A DNA stretch of 42,319 bases from Biscogniauxia marginata (taxonomy: Eukaryota > Ascomycota > Sordariomycetes > Xylariales > Xylariaceae), in the NCBI GenBank assembly GCA_022695795.1, contig MU404239.1:1-42319 (forward strand). The letters are read 5' to 3'. A program made the position numbers and the translations under genes. Positions 20,127-29,978 of the stretch are shown one piece after another. Position 1 is the stretch's first letter; each line of letters opens with the position of its first letter. The notes beneath the pieces were generated by a model. It ran no database searches, had not been told where the DNA came from, and saw nothing but the letters and a program-made list of their open reading frames with translations.

Positions 20127-20713
20127 CTACTTCCCCGCAAAGGCCCGGTCCAGCTCCGCGCCCTGGTCGACAGCCATCTCGCTCGCGCCCTCGCGCTCGG
20201 CGATGCCCATCTCGGCGAACGGGGCGGCGACCTCCTCGGGCCTCCTCTCGGGCTCGAGCAGGCGGGCCTCGCTGTCGAGCCAGCCGGGGGCGACGCGGCG
20301 CTTCTCGGCGAGCTCGCGGGCGCGGGCGCGCTCCTCGAGGTCGCGCAGGGCGCGGTCGGCGTCGTCGCGCACGCGGGCGACGTGGTCCCGCAGCGCGCGG
20401 CACGAGGCCGCGATGTCGTCCGGGTGCGCGGCGTGGCCCCCCGACGGCGACACCACGTACCGCGGGCGCTCCCCCCCGGCCGCCGCGCCCGCGCCCGTGA
20501 CGCCCGACGCCGCCGCCGGCAGCGTCGACGGCATGCTCTTGTACGTGTACGGCAGCGTGGCCGCCGTCGGCAGCGTCACGAACGGGGACACCGTCAGTGG
20601 CACCTGCGCTAGGAGCGGGTGCGTGCCTGGGGGGTTTGGAGATTAGTCGTGGGTTGCCAGGGCGCGGTGATGCGGAAAGGGGGGTGGTGAGAGTGCTCAC
20701 GGTCGTCGCGCAT
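20127..20713 (-). CDS. Small coiled-coil protein, unrecognised, with 13-nt first coding exon
   Basis: Two exons are proposed: 20713-20701 (ATG CGC GAC GAC C) and 20626-20127, joined across a 74-bp intron with a GTGAGC donor and CCCCCCAG acceptor. They encode 170 residues starting MRDDRTHPLLAQVPLTVSPF. The first 55 residues are Pro/Ala/Thr-rich. About residues 75-125 form an Arg/Glu/Ala-rich heptad-like helix (ALRDHVARVRDDADRALRDL, then EERARARELAEKRR). This is followed by VAPGWLDSEARLLEPER and an acidic tail. No signal peptide or membrane span is present. The region has very high GC, so other frames are also open; this frame is favoured by the splice join, the helix pattern and the clean start. 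Divergent from pICln with 404 bp between starts. Confidence 0.62.
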
Positions 20714-21117
20714 TGTGCCTAGCTTATAGCGAGTAGCGCTGATGCGATTCTGAGAGAGTGAACGCAGCACTTTAAAAGGAGTAGTATGCCTCTTGATTTT
20801 TCGGGTTTTCAGTGATTCGCGATTCGTAACGAGTGAGTGGACTTCGCCTCTCAGTGTCAAGTCAGTCTCGAGGACGGTTCAAGTTGATAGAATCATGTTC
20901 ATGTGAAGTCGCTCGGCGGCTGACAAGGGGATTTACCAGCTGGTGCCTGATAACAGATAAGATATCAATCTAATCGATAAAGCCCCACCACAGCTTCCTT
21001 CCTCAGCGATGATCTTTTGTTGACTCCCGTCCGATTAACTTTCCATCTTGCCTACTTCGAACATACTTACACACACTCACTGGTCGCAGTACTACGGTAC
21101 CATATCGCCTTGAAGCC
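20714..21117. promoter_or_regulatory. Shared divergent promoter region
   Basis: These 404 bases separate the starts of the minus-strand coiled-coil gene and the plus-strand pICln gene. They must carry both upstream regions. GATAAG/TTATC-type words occur near 20949-20975 (AACAGATAAGATATC, ATCGATAAAG), which fit GATA-factor sites in fungi. The motif is short, so this is only suggestive. Confidence 0.35.
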
Positions 21118-22169
21118 ATGTTCCCTACGGTTGTCAAGACTTGCCCATCGGCAGACAACGACTTCCAGCCTTTGAGCGAGTACCAAGAACAGACGCCCGA
21201 GACCTTCTTCGACGGGAAGCCCGTCCTGTACTTCCACGACGAGAATATCAAAGCATGGGTATCAAACGAGCAATCTGACCGCCTGTTCTTCTTATCTCAA
21301 GTTCCCAACGACGACAGTGCGCTTGGTCACCCCAGCCCGCCCGAGTCCTATGCGCTCGAGAACAACCAGGGGAAGCACCTGCGCGAGGAGGCGAGAGTCG
21401 AGGCCTTCGTCGCGTCCAAGTCAGTTGGGAGACCCCTCGAAGAAATCATTTAATTATTGATTAAAGATAATATGCTAACCAGATACACAGCAAATTGACG
21501 CTTTTTTCTCACAGCAGTGGCACCGGCATCGAGATCCCGTATCCTGCCATCACCCTGCACGCTATCAAGAACTTCCACCACCTAGAGAAGCCCGATGACG
21601 TCTCGTCAAAGTTCCTCGGCGTCTACATGCAGCTTGAGTTCTCGGAATCGGGTGCGGAGGATGATGACGAAGGGTTCGATCCGATCGAGCTCACGCTCAT
21701 CCCTTATAAGGCCCCCCCGAAGGAAGACGCCCCCTCGGAGGACCTAACTGTAGATGCTCTCAATTCGGAAAGGACAAACGCGCTCTTCAACCAGATCTCG
21801 GCTTGCTCCAACCTCAACCCCGACCCCCGCGATGATGAAGATGATGAGGACGAGTACGAGGCAGACCGGATAATATTCGAGGGAAATGCCGAAGATGGCG
21901 CTGCGGTTGACGGCCTGCCCGGTGTCTTGCAAGGAAATAGCAGCGGTGGCCTCCCTCCCCCATTCCCAGGGAGCTCCGGCTGGATTACTGCTGATAACGT
22001 GCACGAATATTTTGACGAGGACGGAAACTGGATAGGGGAAAACGGTGTCAGTGGTGAGCTTGGCGACGGTGCCGGGCGAGTTCGAGGACGGGACGAGGTA
22101 GAGCAGGATGGCACGAATGGTGATGAAGTTACTGCAGATGCCGAGTCGAAGCGGCCGAGGACCGAGTGA
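21118..22169 (+). CDS. Methylosome subunit pICln (Voldacs-domain chloride-conductance regulator homologue)
   Basis: Two exons, 21118-21419 and 21491-22169, give 326 residues. The 71-bp intron has GTCAGT and ATACACAG, and the join reads ASNKLTLFSHSSGTGIEIPY. The PH-like Voldacs fold is seen in GKPVLYFHDENIKAWVS (residues about 36-52), then IEIPYPAITLHAIKNF and LGVYMQLEF. The acidic stretch DDEDDEDEYE is typical. Downstream, GWITADNVHEYFDEDGNW matches the conserved C-terminal block. In the family, pICln binds Sm proteins and the PRMT5 complex, acting as a chaperone for snRNP assembly; it is cytosolic. The final KRPR is basic. The fungal copy is longer than the ~240-residue animal protein because of a low-complexity Gly/Glu tail. 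Confidence 0.85.
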
Positions 22170-22708
22170 AGCCGCATCGTGGTTTTAGAGAATCAAGGCA
22201 TTTTAAGGACCTAAATCAACGCCTATGTTATTCTAGCGATGGATAAACGGATTCCTTATTACCGCTACATGTCCTTAAATGGTTGTTGAGTTTGGTAGAC
22301 ACTCCACGGAAGGACTATGGGTGTACCAAGAAACCAATTTCGAAGGAAGTTTGGATCAAGGAGCACATTCGGGAAAAGGTGAGCAGCCTTACCCTACCCC
22401 ACAATTGATCTATTCCTAACCTCGGCTAGTCATGATACCCCAAAATGGTGCTTGTGTTCGAACTTATGGCTAGAGAGTGAGATGATACAAAATTAAAATT
22501 ATCTAATTCCTTATTAAAACCGCCCCGTTTTGTGCCGGCTCCAGAACAGAACCCAAGAAGATATAAAAGAATATGGGTATTAATCAAGCTATCTACAGTC
22601 AAGAAGGAAGAGAGAGAGAGAGAGAGAGAGGAAGAAAAGAAACAAAGGAAAATGAAGGGGAAAAATGAATGAATAAGTGGAAGAAAGATGCACCAGAAAT
22701 TACTATAA
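22170..22708. other. Convergent 3' region
   Basis: It lies between the pICln stop and the stop of the 1313-residue gene on the minus strand. A (GA)n run at about 22609-22631 lies upstream of an A-rich segment. No gene was seen. Confidence 0.5.
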
Positions 22709-25700
22709 TCACGGTTTCGACCCCGGCGACAGGAAGGATTGCCTCTGCGGCGACCCCTTCAGGAACCCCTGAGCGTCGTACAGCCCGAGGCTCTCGACGC
22801 TCGCCCGCTTGTCCGCCTCCCGCTGCCGCACCAGCTTGTCCGCGTGCGTCATCAGGCTACTCCGCGCCGCGTCCGTCCTGTCCTTCTCGTCCCCCCGCCA
22901 CCCCCCGCCCTCCAGGTCCCGCGCCGCCTTCGCGACGCTGCCTCGAGCCGGCGTTGTGGTGGCGCCACTGTTATCCTGCTGCTGCTGCTGCTTCTCCTGT
23001 ATAGCAGTTATGGCGACGGGGGTGGTGGTGGTGGTGGTGGCGGTGACCCCCAGCGCGAGGTAGTTCCGCCCGCCGGCGCGCGTCCCGCTCCGCCCGGGGC
23101 TGAACCCGCCGCCGCGCAGGTCCGGCAGCGTCGGGCTCGCCCCCGGCTGCTGGGGCTGGGGCTTCTTGTTCTCTTCTGCTTCTCCCTCCCCGTACTTCTC
23201 GTCTTTCGTCGTCGTCTTCTTCTTCCCGTGAGAGGAGGCGGAGGACGACGACGGGGGCGGCGCGGACTCGCTCGTCGTGCTCACGCAGCTGACCTGGCTG
23301 TTCATGCGGCGCAGCTCCGCCACCGCGCTCGCTACTCGCGTGTACCGGCTGCTGGTTATGCTCACGCTGTGCTGGGCGCCGCTGCGGTGGTGCCCGTGCC
23401 CGTGCCCGTGGCCGGGGCGCGCGCGCGACGGGAGGAGCAGCGGCGGGACCGTGTTGGCGGCTTCTTCTTCTTCGTCTTGGGAGTAGCGCGAGGACGAGGA
23501 GGACGCGGCGCTGTGGTGGGATTCCGAGGATGCGGTTCGGAGGTGCTGTTTCTGTTGCTGGTGGTGGTAGTGGTGTGGGGACGTGGGCGATTTGACCGTG
23601 ATGGTTATCCCGTCTGCTGCCGCTGGCCGGGCTACGATGCCGCTCAGTCGCTGCTGCTGCTGCTGCTGCCGTGACGAGGCTAAGATGTCGCGCCCGCGGA
23701 ACCCGAATCGCGATTCCCGGCCTGACGGGCTGAAACCGTTGCTGCTGCTACTGTTGCTACCCCCCCTCGTCGGCGACGTCGCCGCCGTCGTCGGGTCGGT
23801 GACGGTGATCATCGTGACGACGCTATTGCGCGCCGTCGATGTCGCCACCGTTCCCGTATCCTCGTCGTTCTCGTTTGCCCCGCCGCCGCCGCCGTAGCCG
23901 TACATGCTGAACGAGCTGTAGGAGCTGTTCCTGTGCGCGTAGCTCTCGTATACAGACGAGAGCCCGCCCTCGGACGCCTGGCTGGTCCTGCTGCTGCTCG
24001 TGCTGCTGTTGCGACTGCCGCCCCCGACCGCCGCCGCACCCTCGCCGCTGGTCGCTGCCGCGTGCAGCACGTGCGGAGGCGGCATGACCACGCGTGGGCG
24101 CGATGCGGGAGACCGTGTGGGCGTGTGGTCCTTTCCGTTTGGCCTCGGGGTTGTCTGCGCCTCCGAGGGCCGGCTTTTAGAGGACGGGGAGTGCTGAGAG
24201 CGCGGGGAAGATGGGTTCGAGACGCCCGGGCCGTCTTTGGCCGGGAGAGGGGAGAAGAGCTTGGACAGCCGGGTCGTCATCGCGGGTGGTGGTGAGGGCG
24301 TAGCGACGGTGAAGGGGTCGTTGGCTGCGTCGTCGAGCGCGTGGATCGTGAATGAGAGGGGGCGCCCTGCCGTCTTGGGCGTCGTCGCGTGAGAGCCGGT
24401 TTTGGGGCTCTTTCGCTGTTGCTCGTGGCTTGTCGTTGCGGCGGCGGTCCTGGTTGTGCTGGCCTTGGGAGAGCTCTGGGGATCCTGTGATGCAGCGGCC
24501 GTCTGGCTCAGCGTCCCCTTCCTCACACGCAGCGGGCGCGGACTGGCGCTGCTGTTGTCGAGGGGGGGTTTGGGGCCACCGACTCCGTCCAAGCTCATCT
24601 GGGAGCTGCGCTTGACAAAGGCGTCGCAGGCCGAGAGGGCCTGCTCCATGGCCTGTCTCTCCATGAGGGTCGATGGGATCGGGGACCGTTTGGCACCACT
24701 GGCTTTTAGATTGCCATTGCTCATGGGAGGGCTCCTATGATGCAATGATGCCTCCTCCTCGCTGTACACAGTCGATAGCGCCGAGGACTCGGTGCTGGCC
24801 ATCGAGAAGGGCCGTTGCATCTCCGACACCGCCACTAGCTGTCGAATTTGGGGATGCGGCTGGCTAGAGTTTGCCGGGGGCGTCGTCGTCGCGAGCCCGG
24901 AGCGACTCGGGCTCGATAGCGGTGTTTGGATCATGTCTGCCTGCGAACCCCGTCGGGACGCCACCAGGCTGTCCGCCTCCGAGACCATCGATGTCTGCGA
25001 GAGCTGCGACATCTGCCGCGTGTGACGTCGCGCCGTCTTGCTTTGGTCCTGGGATTGGGCCGTTACTGACGATGCCCCTGGGACCTGCAGACTCCCTCCA
25101 TCCAACTCAGCAGCACGTACGTTGGCATTATCCGCTAGCACGGCGGGGGCGCTCTTGTGGCTCTTAGCCGGACTCGAGGTCTTGCTACTAAATGCTGCCG
25201 CTCGGTCGTATCTTCCGCTTGCGCCTCCGGCGGGAGTGCCTGGGGCACTAGCACGGTCACGGCTACTGGCATTGCCGTCCGGAACTCTCATAGGAGAGGA
25301 TGGCAAGGATGAAGTGGTTGCGGGCTGCATCATTGTCTGCCGTCTCGCGCTGCGGTTGCCATCTTGCAGCCTCTCGGCCGTCCTCCGCAGGATCGCCTGC
25401 AGCTCCGCATCTGTGTTGCTTTGCGTCATGCGGCGGTGCTGGGGTCGGGGGCCCACGGGGCCCACGGGAGAGGCCGGCATGGACATCGACATGGGCATGG
25501 GCACGCGCGCACCTCCCGCTAGCCTCTGCGCCGCGTCGAACACGATCGTGCTGCGCTGACCAGGGATATCATTATTACTATTACCGTTGTTATGAAGCAT
25601 AGCCGCGTTCGAGGGGCGTTTCGGGCTCGGGTCCGCGCTGCGAGGGGTATATGCCTTGCGCGGGGTACCGACAGTCTCGACTTGATTCTGGTAGTGGTGA

Positions 25701-26650
25701 TTCTGATGCTGGTGCTGATGCTGAGCCGGCGCAGTAGCAATCCCTTCCTCAATATCACGGACGCTCCTCACGTCTTCTCTGGCGACAACAAGCTTTTCGT
25801 CTGCGTCGGCGGCGCTCCTCGACGGCGAGGCGGATCCCGAATGCTGACGCGTCTCCGTGTAAGGAAGCGTAGGACTTCTGCCGACCAGGTGCGACGACCC
25901 GGCGGCGCCCCTGCGCACAGAGAAGCGCCGGCTCAGCGAACGGCCCAGGCCACGGCCGAAGTTAGCGACCCAGCTGGGGTTCCGCTTGGCGGTGGCGTTC
26001 TTATTCTTCTTGCCGGGCGACGAGATACTCGGCCCGTGGAGCGCGTCCTCGTCGATCCAGGACGCCCGACGCCTGTGCTGGTAGATCATGTATCCCCTCT
26101 GCTTCTCGGGGGATCGCTGCTTCTTCACCATGTCCCCGGCCACCCCATCGCGACTGTCGCCACGAGCCCCCACCGCGGCGAAAGCCTCGCCCAGATTCAT
26201 CAGGCTCCCCGGCCTCGAGACGACGGGCGACAGCACCGGCAAGCTCTGACGTCCCCTCGCCCCTGCCATCACCGCAACCATCGTGGGGTCGTATAGCTCG
26301 CTAGTGACGCTCTTCTTGCGTAGCCTCCGCGGCGCCCCCTTGTCCATCGAGCTCTCCTCCGGGTTATCATGACCGGTACTCCCGTCGGCGAAGGTGGAGC
26401 TGCTAATAGGACAGGAGGCGCCTATTGTCGCGGCGGCCTCGGCGCGCCAGCGGTCCTGCCATCGCGCGAGCATCATGAGCATGGGCGTCAGTGCCGCGAA
26501 TAGGATCACGGACCCGCCGATAGCGATTCCTATTATGGCCCCCAGGGATAGTGATGATGTTGCCGCTGAGGATGGCGGGGTGCTGCCCGCGGCAGGGGAG
26601 GAAGAAGATGCCGCCTCGATGCGGGCTTGGAGGTATGAGGGATTAGGCAT
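22709..26650 (-). CDS. Large single-pass membrane protein with long low-complexity tail, unrecognised
   Basis: A single exon of 1313 residues. The N-terminus has no cleavable signal. A Ser/Pro-rich 35-residue segment precedes one hydrophobic span (about 36-61, SLGAIIGIAIGGSVILFAAL) with GxxxG spacing. The following RWQDRWR is positive, predicting N-out/C-in topology. The remaining ~1250 residues are Ser/Pro/Arg-rich and mostly disordered, with Gln runs, GHGHGHGHH, Thr runs and many S/T-P sites. Short conserved-looking blocks are DPTMVAVMAG, RPFSMASTESSALSTVYSEEE, MERQAMEQALSACDAFVKRS and the C-terminal LGLYDAQGFLKGSPQR. Such a layout suggests a plasma-membrane or cortical scaffold, but no family was recognised. 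Its antisense strand shows many open frames owing to high GC. Confidence 0.8.
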   Translation of the reverse strand: MPNPSYLQARIEAASSSSPAAGSTPPSSAATSSLSLGAIIGIAIGGSVILFAALTPMLMMLARWQDRWRAEAAATIGASCPISSSTFADGSTGHDNPEESSMDKGAPRRLRKKSVTSELYDPTMVAVMAGARGRQSLPVLSPVVSRPGSLMNLGEAFAAVGARGDSRDGVAGDMVKKQRSPEKQRGYMIYQHRRRASWIDEDALHGPSISSPGKKNKNATAKRNPSWVANFGRGLGRSLSRRFSVRRGAAGSSHLVGRSPTLPYTETRQHSGSASPSRSAADADEKLVVAREDVRSVRDIEEGIATAPAQHQHQHQNHHYQNQVETVGTPRKAYTPRSADPSPKRPSNAAMLHNNGNSNNDIPGQRSTIVFDAAQRLAGGARVPMPMSMSMPASPVGPVGPRPQHRRMTQSNTDAELQAILRRTAERLQDGNRSARRQTMMQPATTSSLPSSPMRVPDGNASSRDRASAPGTPAGGASGRYDRAAAFSSKTSSPAKSHKSAPAVLADNANVRAAELDGGSLQVPGASSVTAQSQDQSKTARRHTRQMSQLSQTSMVSEADSLVASRRGSQADMIQTPLSSPSRSGLATTTPPANSSQPHPQIRQLVAVSEMQRPFSMASTESSALSTVYSEEEASLHHRSPPMSNGNLKASGAKRSPIPSTLMERQAMEQALSACDAFVKRSSQMSLDGVGGPKPPLDNSSASPRPLRVRKGTLSQTAAASQDPQSSPKASTTRTAAATTSHEQQRKSPKTGSHATTPKTAGRPLSFTIHALDDAANDPFTVATPSPPPAMTTRLSKLFSPLPAKDGPGVSNPSSPRSQHSPSSKSRPSEAQTTPRPNGKDHTPTRSPASRPRVVMPPPHVLHAAATSGEGAAAVGGGSRNSSTSSSRTSQASEGGLSSVYESYAHRNSSYSSFSMYGYGGGGGANENDEDTGTVATSTARNSVVTMITVTDPTTAATSPTRGGSNSSSSNGFSPSGRESRFGFRGRDILASSRQQQQQQRLSGIVARPAAADGITITVKSPTSPHHYHHQQQKQHLRTASSESHHSAASSSSSRYSQDEEEEAANTVPPLLLPSRARPGHGHGHGHHRSGAQHSVSITSSRYTRVASAVAELRRMNSQVSCVSTTSESAPPPSSSSASSHGKKKTTTKDEKYGEGEAEENKKPQPQQPGASPTLPDLRGGGFSPGRSGTRAGGRNYLALGVTATTTTTTPVAITAIQEKQQQQQDNSGATTTPARGSVAKAARDLEGGGWRGDEKDRTDAARSSLMTHADKLVRQREADKRASVESLGLYDAQGFLKGSPQRQSFLSPGSKP

Positions 26651-27121
26651 TGTTATCGTGGTATACTATTCCCCCCTGGTAGTTTAGGAACGGCAACCAA
26701 GTCTATCCTTTCCTTCCCCTAGCAAGACTTAATGGTCGTACAAGCTAGCAGACTGCGTGAGCCGCTAAAGTCTCGCTGTCAACACGGCTGTTGTTGGAAC
26801 CGGGATCCGTAATATAGATTTCGATATTAATTCCGTCCGTACCTCATAAAATGGAAAAATGTCGAAGCACTGCCTGACTGCATTAGCCTGACTTGGGGTT
26901 GGACAAACAGACGAACGATTGACCAACCAATATACAAGCCCGAACGACGACTGCACCACTCCCCCGTCTATACCTGTCAACAAAACAACCTATCCTGGAA
27001 GTTTCAATCGCTAGCTCTTCGTTCGTACGTAGTTAGTACGTATATAGCCTCAACCTGCAAACTTCGATATCTTCGACAGGCCAACCGTCACAAAGCGACA
27101 TCGTCTTCACGGCGGAGGAGG

Positions 27122-27176
<55 letters not shown>

Positions 27177-28057
27177 AATGGTTATGAGGAGGAAGTCAGG
27201 ACTCTTCGCTCGAGGAGAGACCGGGAGCACTACCATAGCCAGGCAGACGTAAACAAATCGATTCAGCAATGAGAGCTAAAAGTGTTGCGTGATCATGTGG
27301 GCATATCTGGAATGCGTTGTCGTGGGGAGTCATTTTGCATTCCAGGTATATTCAATTTTCCGCGACATCCCCGCTATACTACTGAAACAAGAAAAGTCTG
27401 GTATGGACATCATCACGATACTTGTTAAGCGACAATAACGGTATGGACTTCAATTGAGGTATGGTCATTTACTATACTTAGCATGATATTGAATCTAGGG
27501 GTGGAGAGTAAGGACTAATATAGCTGCTTCGATCGCCATGGATGATTGAGCGGGAAACATGGGGTTCATGCAACGACATATTCACGGAAGTCTCAGAGTC
27601 ATTAATATCATGTTCATTGTCTTCAGATTTCTCCTTAACGTGTAACAGCAAACCGCAAAGATGTGAGAAGATCTCTTGCCAGAAGAGAAAATCTACCGAT
27701 GCAGTAGTTTTTTGGGGGGAAAAACAAAATAAATTGAAACGTCAAGCCTTCTACTTCCTCATAACGCCTTGGTCAACCCCATATGCAATATCACTTGCAA
27801 CAACGCCTTTTGTATGCACAATAGAATCGACTATTGTATTTTCTGGTTTTCCTTTTGCACCAACCTGGCTGTTCAATGCTGAGGCGTCTTATTTGCATTT
27901 ACTTTTCCCAAAGAGTCGAGAATAAATTGACATGTACTGAAAAGGCCTCGGGTGAAATCGAGTCAGCCACAGGAAGACATTTGATGCAAAAATCACCATC
28001 CTTATTGCCGAAAAATATTTCCACCGAAGAAGATTTCAAGAAGTGAAAGGGATTGGC
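26651..28057. other. Intergenic region with (GAT)n microsatellite
   Basis: The left part is the upstream region of the 1313-residue gene. A trinucleotide array lies at 27122-27176. The right part (27400-28057) is AT-moderate. A 127-codon open frame from 27542 has no domain, no splice context and no codon bias, and is not called. Confidence 0.5.
27122..27176. repeat. (TGA/GAT)n trinucleotide microsatellite, about 18 units
   Basis: An uninterrupted TGA/GAT array of roughly 54 bases ends in GATAATGG. It lies about 470 bp upstream of the 1313-residue gene and is not in a coding frame of any called gene. It is a likely length-polymorphic marker. Confidence 0.95.
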
Positions 28058-29978
28058 TTAGTGACCGTGGTGACGATGACGCAGGGCGTGATCCCGACGG
28101 AGCTTGCTCCTCTTTGCAGCAGAGCCAATAGTCGTCGTGACAACCGTGTCCTCGGTAACGTACACGACTGGCTCCATCCAGACGATCTCTTCAACCAAGT
28201 CACCGGTAGTGATGGTCTGGGTGCTGGCAATCTCGTACGATACTCCAGGTTCAGATGTAGGTATAGGAGCCGAGGTAGGCGCCGGAGGCGTGGCGCTCGA
28301 GGAACTAGAAGTCTGCAAAGTCGTGGCCATCACAGCGACATCGGGTTCAGATGCTGCCGGGGCAGACGAAGTCTCAATGAATGCAGCGCCAGTCGGTATG
28401 CTGTACGAAGTCACGGAAACTGGAGGGAGAGATGGTACTGCGTAGGAAGAAGCAGTAGAAGAAGGCTCGTCGCCGTTGATGACACTACCAACGTAGCTGG
28501 TGAATTGGTCGAGCGGGTTGGAACCACCGGTGGTGGCAGGTTCGGGTCCGACTTGAATCTGAACGTTACCAGGGAGCGATGCCAGGTTGAGCGCTGCACA
28601 GTTTTCATTCTCAAGGACCTTGGGGACCTCAAACTTGCACTGAGTCATCTCATCAAGGGTCTGCAACGGCCCGTTGTTGGTGAATACAGGGCAGTCCTCA
28701 ACTCTGCCAGAAAGGTTGGTGCACTCATCGACGGCAGATTGAAGGAATGACTCATCCCAACCATTGATGAAGTCACCGTGGTAACCATAGCCTTGAGTCC
28801 CCGTCAGTATTTTAAAACTTCAAAATCACTGGGAAATACAGCAAAGTTTGCTTACCTGTAGGATCACCGTTCGACAGGACGAAGTCTCCGTCGCGGCCTA
28901 CAAATTGCTGGTCATTGGTGGCCCAGATAGTCTCGTAAAATAGAGTCGGTAGACGGCGGGGATGGCTATCAGGACAGTTGCCCTCTAGGACCATGTCTGG
29001 GTAAGCAACATGGCTCTTATGATCCTCACTGTCCACCTCCCCGTTCCAGCATGAGGGAAAAGCCAGTTCGATACGTGTACCGTTAATACACTTAGCATCC
29101 AGCTCAGATTTTGTTGGCAAGTAGTGGCGGAACAACGAGCCCTCTGCAGGTGCCAGGTAGTTCAGACAATTGAAACCGATGGCACGTTGCGCCAAGGCAT
29201 CCTGAGTAGTCTGTCCGAGGCTGGGCCAACTTCCTGCGGGAGGATCGGGCGAGTGGGGATCTCCGAGAGTATAGTTTCGGCGGCTGGTTTCGCCGGAAAT
29301 CATTTGGAAGCCCGGCTGGAAAGCCTCAATATCGTCACCACGAAGAAAGTAGTATCTAACCCATTGTCAGTTCTTATTTCCGATATACCCATGGGATGAG
29401 TGGCAATTGTGCATCCAAGTCCGGTTTACTTATAAACTAGGATCCAAGGAGTAGGAATATACCAAGATTGGTAAAAGGTCGTGCAAACAAGGGGAAGGCG
29501 AAATTAAGAATAAAGCAAAGCAAGCAGTGGCAAACGTGTGAATCAGGCCAAGAAAACTTACGCAAGCATTCCGCCAACCTGGGGGACCATCTCAAATTCA
29601 CCGGTAGCAGCATCCTTGAAGAACAGGATGGGGGTCCAGTAGGCAGACTTGTCCTGCTTTACAATACAGGAGCTGCAGTCGCCTCCCGTGAGATCGGCAT
29701 AGCCAGCATTCATAGCAAATCCTATGAAGCACATGTTAGTGTCAGACTCGTACAAATCTTAACCATTCGAGACAATGGTTAGTCATAAGGAATACAATGG
29801 GACACCACTCACCAGAAGAGCCGTGGACGGTGTGAGCATGTGGTGACACGGTATCGAAGTTAACAAGAGGGTCAATTCGAGCGAGGCCAGTTACGCCGCG
29901 ACACTCCATGCGCCAGAATGCGTCGACAACGGAGGAAGCACCCAACAGGGTGAGTGCGGTATAGAGTTTAGACGCCAT
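28058..29978 (-). CDS. Secreted DUF1996-domain protein
   Basis: Four exons: 29978-29813, 29721-29562, 29355-28856 and 28791-28058, giving 519 residues. A signal peptide (about 1-20, cleavage after VDA) leads into FWRMECRGVTGLARIDPL. Joins restore the DUF1996 text: HTVHGSSGFAMNAGYADL, VPQVGGMLAYYFLRGDD and LSNGDPTGYGYHGDF. Further family motifs are GFNCLNYLAPAEGSL, FPSCWNGE and DHKSHVAYPDMV. The domain (about 25-300) is common in secreted fungal proteins of unknown function. A roughly 180-residue Ser/Thr/Pro-rich, probably O-glycosylated tail follows, ending in a basic RRDHALRHRHHGH with no GPI signal. Branch sites CTAAC and CTGAC are visible. Intron 2 is the longest at 206 bp. Confidence 0.92.

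Noticed and set aside
20103..20646. Two long plus-strand frames opposite the coiled-coil gene
   Set aside because: They are Arg/Ala/Gly-rich without motif. The minus-strand frame has a plausible start, a splice join and a coiled-coil pattern. Confidence in this choice is moderate.
22739..26296. Many long plus-strand frames opposite the 1313-residue gene
   Set aside because: They are antisense shadows caused by high GC and by Ser/Pro/Gln codon runs in the real gene; their products are Arg/Ala/Val-rich and patternless.
27542..27925. 127-codon plus-strand frame in the gap before the DUF1996 gene
   Set aside because: Composition resembles intergenic DNA and no homologous motif or intron chain was found.
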